Assembly: GCA_027627225.1 (NCBI GenBank)
Contig: CM051034.1
Coordinates: forward strand, 10,046,761 to 10,110,760
Direction of reading: 5' to 3'
From: Congeria kusceri
Lineage: Eukaryota; Mollusca; Bivalvia; Myida; Dreissenidae
Length of the DNA: 64,000 nucleotides
Part shown: positions 1 through 10,400 of the stretch, in pieces
How the letters are laid out: every line of letters starts with the position of its first letter
Numbering within the stretch: the stretch's first letter is position 1
Translations under genes and position numbers: made by a program
The notes under the pieces: generated by a model
Databases searched by the model: none
What the model was told of the DNA's origin: nothing
Seen by the model: only the letters and a program-made list of their open reading frames with translations

Positions 1-40
1 CAGAACACCAGTCCAAAAATGGGGTACCACCAACAAAACT

Positions 41-231
41 TTATTGTTTTAAGTCATTTATAATCTGTTTTATCCGCTCTATCAACCCCCACCTACCAAA
101 TTTTAATACATCGGCGTTCCACCCCCTCGTCACCTTTTGTAAAACATTGTTGCATACTATTGAACAAGTTACTCTCTTTCTGGATATCTCCCAATTGAAT
201 TTGGTGTATAGTTCATTTTGCATGAGTTGCA
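41..231 (-). CDS. candidate 3'-terminal coding exon, unknown protein
   Basis: On the minus strand a pyrimidine-rich stretch ending in CAG (acceptor at 232-234) precedes 191 nt that stay open, in phase 2, for 62 codons to a TAA at 41-43. The stop overlaps an AATAAA signal at 40-45. The C-terminus is rich in W, R and K (ends IERIKQIINDLKQ). I recognise no family, and no convincing upstream exon was found between this point and the CHMP3 3' end at about 7.2 kb. It may be the last exon of a gene whose other exons I missed, a decayed gene copy, or chance. Confidence 0.27.
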
Positions 232-574
232 CTGTACCAAAGTGAAAAATCTAAGAAAGTTGTTTTCAATTCAGCCATGTATTTCTAATTTTCTATGACA
301 GTTTGAGCATATCTTGGTATAATACAGTTTACACAGTATCATTGAGGCAATATATCTGTATATATTGTATGATTGACATTTGTTTGTTGAATTTTTAATA
401 CCTCAGTTGCTCGAAACATTCAACAATTTTGTCAGATGATTTAAACTTTAGTTTAATTAGTATATTATGCATGTGTATATTATTTTCAATAACATGCATG
501 TCAAGATTTTTTGAGCTTTTAAAATAAATTGTATTGAAATGAGAAATTGCTTTCTTTTTTGTATACGCCCGTTT
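232..574. other. AT-rich spacer, nothing recognised
   Basis: No coding frame, RNA gene or repeat could be supported here. Confidence 0.4.
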
Positions 575-1075
575 GAAAAATGGGTTGTATTATGGGAATG
601 CCCAAGCGGGTTGGCGGGCGGCAGGAGATCTTTGTCTGGAGCATAACTTTGCTCCGGTCCAGGTCACAATTAAAGGTCAAATATAGGAAATCAAGGTCCC
701 TAGGTCTAATGTCAAGGTCACAAGTCAAGGTCAAAGATAAGAAATCAATCCTTACCACTTTGTCCGGAGCATATCTTTGTCCAGTATGAATGGTTTTACA
801 AATAACTTGGCAGAAGTGATAAGCATTATAAGACGGAGTGTCGTGCGCAAGAACAAGGTCCCTAGGGTGAAGGTCAAGGTCACAAGTCAAGTATAAGAAA
901 TCAATCCTTACCACTTTGTCTGGATGCATGTCTTTTTCCAGCATAGATAGATTTGCAAATAACTTGGCTTGGTGAGACAGTGTCACGCGCCAGAAGCAGG
1001 CCCCTAGGTCCAAGTTAAAAGGTCAAATATAAGAAATCAATCCTTAACACTTTGTCCGGAGCATATCTGTCGTTG
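575..1075. repeat. dispersed repeat with AAGGTCA-type motifs
   Basis: Three imperfect internal repeats share the phrases TTTGTCCGGAGCATATCTTT, AAGGTCAAGGTCACAAGTCA and AAGAAATCAATCCTTA. This internal repetition is the evidence for a repeat. The open frames on both strands here follow from the repetition and are not genes. A related phrase set recurs at 62.8-63.3 kb. Confidence 0.6.
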
Positions 1076-1204
1076 AATCTTAATCCCTAAAAATGCTCCT
1101 TTGTCTTTTTGACAATGGCACTCTTGTTTTAACATAACTATGAAAAAGTTATGAAAGGTCAGAACTCAGAGGTCGACAATGACTAAAAGTAAAGGCCAAG
1201 ACTA

Positions 1205-1370
1205 TGCTCTCCAGCTAGCGCCGTGGTTGGTACACTAGCTTCAACCTTGAAAATGGGGATTCAAGTCCATGCCCTGACATGTTAATTTGGTTTGTGGTAA
1301 CCACACTGGACAGCTGGGTTCCACCAGAACCCCCATACCAAGGGTTTTCAGTATTCAATAAACAGACATT
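1205..1370 (+). repeat. possible tRNA-derived SINE fragment
   Basis: An A-box-like TGGTTGGTACACT (1224-1236) is followed 20 nt later by a B-box-like GATTCAAGTCC (1257-1267), the spacing of a tRNA-type internal promoter. The flanks do not fold into a proper cloverleaf, so a tRNA-derived retroposon or chance is more likely than a tRNA gene. Confidence 0.3.
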
Positions 1371-1442
1371 GTAGCAGTCATTCAAACATTTTCACATGTT
1401 TCTGTGGTGTTTTATTCCAAAGCTAATTGGGTTGGGGTAAGT

Positions 1443-1671
1443 AAACATTCTCCAGGTGTGTACATTATGCAGAAGGACATCAAACATGAAGTACAAAGGA
1501 AACATTCTCCTGGTGTGTACATTATGCAGAAGGACATCAAACATGAAGTACAAAGGAAACATTCTCCAGGTGTGTACATTATGCAGAAGGACATCAAACA
1601 TGAAGTACAAAGGAAACATTCTCCTGGTGTGTACATTATGCAGAAGGACATCAAACATGAAGTACAAAGGC
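1443..1671. repeat. 57-bp tandem repeat, 4 copies
   Basis: Four nearly identical 57-bp units begin AAACATTCTCC. They alternate between two variants, CCAGG and CCTGG, in the order A-B-A-B, so the array probably grew by doubling a 114-bp dimer. Because 57 is a multiple of 3 the array is open in several frames on both strands with a 19-residue period. This is a by-product, not evidence of coding. Confidence 0.9.
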
Positions 1672-1794
1672 TGAGGCTACACTTTTCTTGTTGTGATGGA
1701 ACTATGGGATTGATGCCATAGGAGACAGAATTAACAAGAGCTGTTTGTAAAACAGTTATGCCCCCTACTAGGTTAAAATAGCTAAAAAAACTAA

Positions 1795-2190
1795 TCAAGG
1801 GCCATAACTCCACAGTTACTGGGACGATTTGGTTGGTTAATTATTGAACTTGACCTAGATATTATTATTACAAACATTTTCATGATGTTTGGTGAATATG
1901 GGATAAAAACCATTGGAATAGGGGAAACGGCAAAACAGGCTAATTCTAGATAATTCCAGAGCCATAACTCCACAATTTCTGGGGCACTTTGGCTGATTAT
2001 CGAATTTGACCTAGATATTATTATTACAAACATTTTCATGAAGTTTGGTGAAGATCGGATGACAACTGTGGGACTTAGAGAGCGGAAATGGCTAAAAATG
2101 CAAATTTCAGATAATTCAAGGGTTACAACTCCACAATTCCTGGGATAATTTGGCTGATTAGCGATCTTGACCCAGATATTACGTCCACAA
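1795..2190. repeat. degenerate dispersed repeat (about 165-bp units)
   Basis: Three diverged units share phrases such as CATAACTCCACA, TTTGGCTGATTA and ACAAACATTTTCATGAAG. The third is interrupted at about 2190 by the SINE described next and resumes at 2501. Confidence 0.55.
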
Positions 2191-2500
2191 ACTGTTTTGT
2201 TTGTTTGCTTGGATTTTTTGATACTTTTAATAGCATTTCAGTCATATCACGGCGGTCAGTGAACCTACTCACACTTCCTGGGCAAGCTTAGCCGATCTAA
2301 CCGGTTTACCAGTACTAAGTGCATATACTTTTGCCAGTAACTGACAACTGCCAACTTGAATCAGAGGTAGTGGAAGAATGGCCATAGAAATAATTTCATG
2401 ACCAATCCAATCCCCACACAAGTAATGTGGCCGGGCTGGGGAGTGAACTTACGAACCCCGGATTGACAGTAAAGCGCTCTACCAACTGAACTAGCCGGGC
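2191..2500 (-). mobile_element. tRNA-derived SINE inserted in a dispersed repeat
   Basis: Read on the minus strand it starts at 2500 with a tRNA-like head: GCCCGGCTAGTTCAGTTGG holds the A box, and GGGGTTCGTAAGTTC resembles a T arm. An Asp-like CTGTCAA anticodon loop lies between them. A non-tRNA body of about 230 nt follows, ending in a T-rich tail. The host repeat reads ACAAAC | ATTTTCATGAAG across the insertion, which fixes both ends to a few bases. From memory the body resembles molluscan V-SINE/RUDI-like elements; this is untested. Confidence 0.6.
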
Positions 2501-2834
2501 ATTTTCATGAAGTTTGGTGAGAGAGGAAAGTGGTCTACCGACCGACCGACCGTCATTAGCAAACCATATTTAAGTTACTCCTACACAAAGAGAACTATGT
2601 GTAATACCATCAGCAAGTAATATGGGCATTGTTGTAGACAGACAACACATGAAAAAACTTTAAAGTTTTTATATGTTCAAATGAAATAAATAAGTAAACA
2701 TAAATGATAATATCTCTAAAACATGTGAAAAATGATAGCCATGCGTACATACTATTTACCAAACTAAAATGTGTAATGGCAAACACCTGTACAATAACAA
2801 CAATAAGCAAGGGTCTCAGTTTACAGTTTAACAT

Positions 2835-4900
2835 TTGCTAAGATATTGAATTTATGAATGACAGGTGCGCTGTGCAAACCCTATGCTTCTATTGAGACAT
2901 GACTGGGTCCGATTTCTGAGTAGAACCAGCAAACTCTGCCTATAAATGAATACTCATCTGTTGTTCAGCAATTAATCCTCAAACCTTACACTAACAACTT
3001 GGTAAACAGACATCAGCCCCTCGGTCCTATCACCTTCGTAAATAAATGCATTGGCTGAATTTGTTCAAACCCGGACACAAGCTCCTAAATTATATTATTG
3101 TTTTGATTAAATAGAGTAATCTGTAACAAGATGTGTTGTATAATGAATGTGTGCTTATTAGTATGAAGAACTTGCCAATTGCATGTGCCTGTATAACATG
3201 TATGAGTAATGTAAGCAATAAAGTGTATATTGTACATCAATTTGAAGTGGTCAATGTCTTAGTTGGAAGGGGCTTATGTCCATCATTTTTTATGAAGGGT
3301 TAATGGTCTGAGGTCTTAAAATCCTAGAATTTAGCAACTCATCTTCATCAGTGTGAAAATTTATACTGACAATATTTGATTGACAGTGTGTTAGGCATTT
3401 TCCGCAAACTTGGACTTAATTGTTTGACGGAAAAGTATTTTAAAAACTTAGGTATACTGTCAACGGTGTTTGTGGGGCTTTGACCTAAACAGTCGTGAAT
3501 ATACATCCCATAGCCTACGGTCCATTACCTTTGCATGTTCATGTACAATCTTCAAACGCATAAAATAAGCAAACAAATTTTAGCACATGTATTACATAGT
3601 TACTATCCCCATTACTATCAACCTAAACTTATTCTTAAACATAAGACAACAAAAATTAAATCTTAACCATAACTGCTTTTTTCTTTTTTTTTTTTGGGGG
3701 GGGGGGGGGGGGGCTCGTTTGTTTAACAACAAATTAAATATAATCAAGTTCATTAATATGTTTAATTCAATTCAAGACACCATGTAAAATGATGCAAATG
3801 ACCTGAACCAAATACAGAACGACTCCAGAAAGCAAGATCTGGAGAAAGAAGAAAATTTACTTTAAACTGTTTAAACTGTCACAATAACAAAATAGTATCA
3901 ATAAAAATACTATAACAAAACAACAAGATAATGGTTAACGAAAAATAAAAGCTTCTTTTATGAAAACTGAAATAACTTCATAATACATTATGAAAGAAAA
4001 AGTAACAATTTCTCATAGAAAGTGTTGATGAAAAATAATGCATACAATGTGAAATGTTTCTAACTATGTACATGTATGTATAAATTTTGCTGCAAATAAA
4101 TGTTCATATTTGTGGTCATATTGTGTGTGTATTAAAGACAGAAGAAATACCTTCATCTGCAATACTGTAATGCAGAGAACAACATTATATAATTATTTTC
4201 AAGTAAAATATTGACCATGTACACCATGTTAAGTTTCTTAATGTATGCATATTTAACCGAAAAATATAAATGCAATGTGAAAGTCACTCAACTGCTATGA
4301 AAAGTGCTTTAAGTGCTACAATACACAGTAATCTGGACTCATATTTACAAAAAGTCTTATGTGTATATCAGCTTCAGTTTTACTTGGATGAAAACTTTAA
4401 ATCCATACATTGATTATATCCTCATCAATGATAAAAAGAATTTACACATGCTCTTTACTACGAGTTGTAAATTGTGGTCGAGATTGTCTTAGATCCTATC
4501 AGAATGTTAAAATATGGTTATTTCTGTTTGTGTATCCCTTTGCAACCCGCATATAGCACTTACCCTGCAATACAAATAATATACACGAGATATACAGGCA
4601 TTCAGGCAGTCTTAACAAATAATTTTGAAATCAGTGTCCTCTTGGTCCACTAAGCCAGCTAAAAAGACAGGACCGGACTACAACTTAGTGGACCATAGTT
4701 TGTAGGCTTTCTTTCAATCTTTTGTATTCAATATGTTATAGAAATAATTAAAAACAATCATGGTTTTTAGACTGTCAGTAGGCGCTTTGTTTACTTTTTA
4801 AACTATGATTTTATTGATGACCAAAAGACCTTAAATTGATGGACCGCTGGTCCAGTTAACTAAAAAAAATTGCTGGACCAAGAAAAAATTTGGGTGACGC
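2835..4900. other. AT-rich intergenic DNA with an oligo(T)/oligo(G) tract
   Basis: No supported gene. At 3684-3713 a run of 12 T is followed by 18 G. The rest is AT-rich unique or decayed repeat sequence. An isolated AATAAA near 3218 on the plus strand has no gene attached. Confidence 0.4.
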
Positions 4901-4907
4901 GGGCCAT

Positions 4908-5093
4908 GGTCCACTGGTTAATCGTTAAGACTGATTCAGGGTAGTTTCATATCAACCCAGAGTGTACATGGTCCACTGGTTAATCGTTATGACTGATTCA
5001 GGGTAGTTTCATATCAACCCAGAGTGTACATGGTCAACTGGTTAATCGTTAAGACTGATTCAGGGTAGTTTCATATCAACCTAGAGTGTACAT
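4908..5093. repeat. 62-bp tandem repeat, 3 copies
   Basis: Three units start GGTCCACTGGTTAATCGTTA at 4908, 4970 and 5032 and differ at only a few positions. The unit is not a multiple of three and has no coding character. Confidence 0.9.
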
Positions 5094-5601
5094 GCATCCA
5101 GGGACCATATTCCAGAAACATCTTATGTTTATCATAAAATAGTTTCCACCACGTTTCATTTTTGTAAATGTGATATTTCTGGGGGGTTTTCTGGCCAATC
5201 TAGTCCGTAAGTTCCCAAATGATGGTTTGACTTTCAGTGTTTGGAAATAAGAGGTGTTTAGTGTAGAAATAAAGACTACTGAAGTTGTATTTACTGTTTT
5301 ACTCATTTTTTTTTCCAGAACATTCTATTGTATGTAGTTTATCTATAATAATTATTTTTTTTTTAATCAAAAAAATATAATTTTTCCAGTTTTAGGTGAA
5401 TTGATGCTAAAATTCCCAATTTGATGGGTATAGGTAATATTTTCAAGAGTGAACAAAAAGCCCTGTATTTCTAAAACTACACACCGATTTGTAAATCCCT
5501 TCACATTTCGGTAAACTATTGATCATTATATTATGATAATTTATAAACACGAAGCACATGGAATAAAAGGTGAAAGAAAATAATGATTTTAAAGTTATGG
5601 A

Positions 5602-5745
5602 TATAGAGAATACTAGGTTAGTGTTGAATACAGATAAGTTTATTTAGCGGGGCTTAGAAAACCTAAACCACAAAGGTTTAGGTTTTCGTGCCAAGCAAAT
5701 AAACGTATCTGTATTTAACACAAACCTGGTATTCTATTTATCCCA
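5602..5745. repeat. foldback (inverted repeat) element
   Basis: The left arm around GAATACTAGGTTAGTGTTG and the right arm ending ACCTGGTATTCTATTT are reverse complements over about 40 nt, enclosing a second palindrome (CTAAACC / GGTTTAG). It looks like a MITE or part of a longer foldback extending to about 5960, where a partial third arm (GAATACAGCTAAGTTTATCC) occurs. Confidence 0.6.
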
Positions 5746-6425
5746 TCATTTTCTGTCTTTATTTTGAAAATAAACGAAATAAAATCACTGAATAACACGA
5801 AAACACATCAAATGACGTTACAAAAATAAACAAAGTGACGTCATTATAATGCGCGTGTTTGCTGTATTCAACAAGGTGGAATACAGCTAAGTTTATCCCA
5901 CGGGGTGTTATTTCGTCATTGCAGGCGTGATGATGCGATAAAAGATTTTACTTAAAGATGTTTTTGAAAGATGGCCCCACGTGACATACTCAGCAGTAAT
6001 GTTTTAGGAAATCATGGATCTGACAACCAAGAAAGATATTTCTAGATCAAATACCCGAGACGATTTTGAATAATAATTTTATCTCTCACAACAAGGGCTG
6101 TGTATTATAATACTTAAATAAATATCCAAGTAAAACCTAACATTCCAAAAATAAACTGTGTGAGGTTTTATTTTTTATTTTATAGGTTTTTTAAACATTG
6201 TTTTGCACTTTACTGCTCAACTTTGCATGCAAAACAGTAACAGAAACTTTTTGTAGAATAAAGTTGAAAATAAAAATGTGCACCAAAACTAAAAGAGACA
6301 TAGCTTTTCAAATTTTCAAATTCATAAAAACAAAATTACCAGCAAATTACTATGCAAGTTGAATATTCCAGATAGCACTGAATTCATTCTAACAAACTTT
6401 AAACAATGTGCAGCCACATGGATTC

Positions 6426-6683
6426 GAGGCGAGTCGTGGGAAAACCGGTCTTAATGCATGTGAGTAAAGTTTTGTCCCGGATTAGCCTATGCAGTCCGCA
6501 AGGCTAACCCAGAATGGCACTTTCCGCCTAAAGCGGATTTATGTATAGAAGCGACTTCCTTGAAACAGAAATACTATAAAAGCGGAAAGTGCCATCCCGA
6601 TTTGCCTGTGCAGACTGCACAGGCTAATCCGGGATGACACTGTACGCACATGCATTAAGCCCGGTTTTCCCACGACGCGCCTC
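6426..6683. mobile_element. palindromic MITE, copy 1
   Basis: A 258-bp element whose ends are inverted repeats (GAGGCGAGTCGTGGGAAAAC at left, GTTTTCCCACGACGCGCCTC at right), with GCATGTG/CACATGC and CTGTGCAG palindromes inside. It matches copies at 8636-8896 and a truncated end at 63731. It has no coding capacity. It lies downstream of CHMP3. Confidence 0.85.
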
Positions 6684-6883
6684 ATTAATACCTGATGAAA
6701 TATATAACCACATTTGTATTGGATCAGGCCCACGACTACGAAAGTACTCAATCTCAAAGTTAGTCTCAACATAAAAAATTGACCAATGAGAATGCTTGTA
6801 ACATTTGGGCTTTGTTGTGGGGCCTGAATTCTCAAACTAATTCAAATACATTCTGAAATGTATAAAGCCCCAGCTACAGCGAT

Positions 6884-6951
6884 GGTTGAGTGTAAAACTG
6901 TTGTATCTGCTTAACATTTCTATATCAGATACAATAGTTTCACACTCAACC
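6884..6951. repeat. short perfect-type hairpin
   Basis: Arms of 26 nt (GGTTGAGTGTAAAACTGTTG... and its reverse complement ending CACACTCAACC) are separated by 16 nt. Only two positions mismatch. It lies about 320 bp beyond the CHMP3 stop codon. Confidence 0.7.
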
Positions 6952-7268
6952 CTCAATATTTACGAGCGTTAGAAAATATACATATATAACTTCATATGCT
7001 TAAAAAAAGCCAGCCAACATTGTTTTGTGCAGAACCCTTTAACCGAGTTATCTATGTATATTCTCCAACACCAATCTGCAATAAACTACATCCTTCTTTC
7101 TTTTTTTTTCCATCTAACAACACACAACATGTATCATTTATCACAGAACTAAACACTGACTATCTGGTTTCAAACTGAACCGACTGAGTTTCAATGCAGT
7201 TGCACCTATGTCACACATGTCAAATACACAGAGCGTATACGGACAGAGTCTTGCATCATGACGGCTCA

Positions 7269-7405
7269 TTAGCTTCTCAATGCTTCAAGTTTGGCCATCA
7301 GATCTTCGTCGTCATCGCTGGCAGCCGCAGTGGCGCCCTCTTCCTCTCCGACAGATGTAGCTGGAAGTGTGTCTGTAACCGCTTTTGGTGCCTCGCCAAG
7401 CTGAC
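7269..7405 (-). CDS. CHMP3: CHMP3 coding exon 6 with stop
   Basis: Residues 175-219, starting GQLGEAPKAVTDTLP and ending in the MIM DEDLMAKLEALRS. TAA stop at 7269-7271. The acceptor is TATTGCAG. Confidence 0.95.
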
Positions 7406-10400
7406 CTGCAATAACAATCTTTCGAGTGTAACCAAGAAAACTCATTCCACTAAAGACATATATGAGACATAAATAAGGATCTCTAGTGCATAACAGAGAA
7501 AACAATGTTTATTTCTGGTAGTCCATGAACAAATCTGACAGAATCTGGTGTGATTTCATGTACATGTAACTTCATAGGGTTAAAGCAAACCATTTGGAGT
7601 CTAGCTACAGGGCTTTCATTAACTTTTGAAAACTGGAAGTTTGAACTTCCTGGCCTCTGATTTTGGAAGTTTTGCTCCTAATATTTGGAAGTTCTGACAG
7701 TATTGCGCTACATAAGTCCTGAGCATTTCAGAAATGAAATTAAGTATAAAATTCAAGTTTTTTAAGGCCAGTTCTTTTTCATCAGGTGTTTATATACCAA
7801 TTTGTTCAGTGAAATAGGTATACATTCAGATAAATTACTGAATTTTTCTTCTAACTTGTTCATCCTTACATGATGGAACTTCCATTGCTGAAATTTTGGA
7901 AGTTCTGAAACTTCCATGGCTGCAATTTTGGAAGTCCTGAGACAAAAACTGGGAGTAACTTACTCCCAAACTTCCCTTAATGCAAGCCCTGTTAGCTTGT
8001 TAAAATGTTCATACATGTAGATCTAAAAAGATTCACCATCAAATGCAAACTAAAGACTATTCAAACGATTCACTGGTATTAAAATTCGCATCTAAAAATT
8101 TCACATTTCAGTTTATAAATTTTCTTTCCTTTGAATACTAACAGAATTTCTAATCTACAAACAAAATCTCCCAATAAACTACTGGTACAAGCAAGGGCTT
8201 GTAATGGAGGTTTGAAAACACCATGGTCGTAACAAATTCAACTGATTTAACTGATTGTCCTCCAAAATATACAAGTTTAAAGCAACTGACATCTGAAAAC
8301 AAGATTTATGAGACTACAGCACCTGCTGTTAGCTCATAGAGAACTTTGTCCACTTCCTCCTGAGCCGCCTCCTCCATTTCCTCCGAGTCATCAAGGCCTT
8401 CCATCGTGTCCTCCAGCATTTCCTCAATGATTCCAGCCTGGAAGTACATAACACTAAAATGTTGTATTTTTTAATCATAACGTAAGTGTAAACTAGGTAG
8501 ATTTTCTGTCATAAACTAGTTAGTGGATCTTAAGCTATATCAAAGAATTCAGCATTTCTTCAATTGATTGTTTATGGATTTAAACCATGCCTACTCAGGT
8601 CAATTTCCAAAAAACACCTTGTAAAGAATTTAAATGAGGCACGTCGTTGGAAAACCGGGCTTAATGCATGTGTGTAAAGTGTCGTCCCGGATAAGCCTGT
8701 GCAGTCCACACAGGCTTATCCGGGACGGCACTTTCCGCTTTCATGTTATTTTTTGTTTCAAGGAAGTCTCTTCTAAACATAAATCCACTGCAGGCGGAAA
8801 GTACCGTACTGGATTAGCCTGTGCTGACTGCACAGGCTAATCCCGGACAACACTTTTGGCACATGCATTAAGCCAGGTTTTCCCACGACGCGCCTCAAAT
8901 GTGTTTATAAGACATACTCTTCAAACACCAAACTCCTGGCATTCTGAATGACTAAACGCATTGTCAAGCATAATTTGTTGACAAGTATATAATTCCAGCC
9001 TCGACTGACTGAATAGTGAAGATCTGGTTAATTTAAAGAAAACTCAGTACACGACTGGTAACTAGAATTGTCTTCATAATTTCAGATTTTCATTATAGAG
9101 ACATTTGCGTATACATTCAGCCTAGAATAACATATTTAAGTCAGTTTTCTTTATCTTTCTAATAAACACAAACTTAATAAATGCTAAAATACCAGTGAAA
9201 GAAGTATCATTTTCAATACCAGAACTTTTAGAAGTACCTCCTATAATTCTTATGAAGCATATTAGAACACCAGCATCAGTTCTAATCTGATCAGCCAGTA
9301 TATATAGCACCATATCTTACACAAGATAGACGAGTATGCTCCATGAGTCTAAAATTCTAACCTTCATCATTTCCTTGGACATCTCCATCATCGTCCTCTG
9401 AATGTCGGGCACCTTGATCAAGGCTTGCATGGACTTCATAACATCTGTGCTTTTCTCCAGGGCTCCTGCTATTCTCAGAGTAGCTGCAAATCAAAGTACA
9501 TTTGTATGACTGGTGCATACACAGTTCTCAAATACTCTTGGACAAGAAGATAGTTGTTAGAATGACATCTCAAATACCCTTGGACAAGAAGATAGTTGTT
9601 AGAATGACATCTCAAATACTCTTGGACAAGAAGATAGTTGTTAGAATGACATCTCAAATACCCTTGGACAAGAAGATAGTTGTTAGAATGACATCTCAAA
9701 TACTCTTGGACAAGAAGATAGTTGTTAGAATGACATCTCAAATACTCTTGGACAAGAAGATAGTTGTTAGAATGACATCTCATATACTCTTGGACAAGAA
9801 GATAGTTGTTAGAATGACATCTCAAATACCCTTGGACAAGAAGATAGTTGTTAGAATGACATCTCAAATACTCTTGGACAAGAAGATAGTTGTTAGAATG
9901 ACATCTCAAATACTCTTGGACAAGAAGATAGTTGTTAGAATGACATCTCAAATACCCTTGGACAAGAAGATAGTTGTTAGAATGACATCTCAAATACCCT
10001 TGGACAAGAAGATATTTGTTAGAATGACATCTCAAATACTCTTGGACAAGAAGATAGTTGTTAGAATGACATCTCAAATACTCTTGGACAAGAAGATAGT
10101 TGTTAGAATGACATCTCAAATACTCTTGGACAAGAAGATAGTTGTTAGAATGACATCTCAAATACTCTTGGACAAGAAGATATTTGTTAGAATGACATCT
10201 CAAATACTCTTGGACAAGAAGATAGTTGTTAGAATGACATCTCAAATACTCTTGGACAAGAAGATAGTTGTTAGAATGACATCTCAAATACTCTTGGACA
10301 AGAAGATAGTTGTTAGAATGACATCTCAAATACTCTTGGACAAGAAGATAGTTGTTAGAATGACATCTCAAATACTCTTGGACAAGAAGATAGTTGTTAG

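Noticed and set aside
519..1013. 164-codon minus-strand frame with internal repetition
   Set aside because: It coincides with a dispersed non-coding repeat. The periodic peptide mirrors the DNA repeat.
3684..3713. Oligo(G) run as a functional G-quadruplex
   Set aside because: A plain homopolymer next to a T run. No gene context, and homopolymer length is prone to sequencing error.
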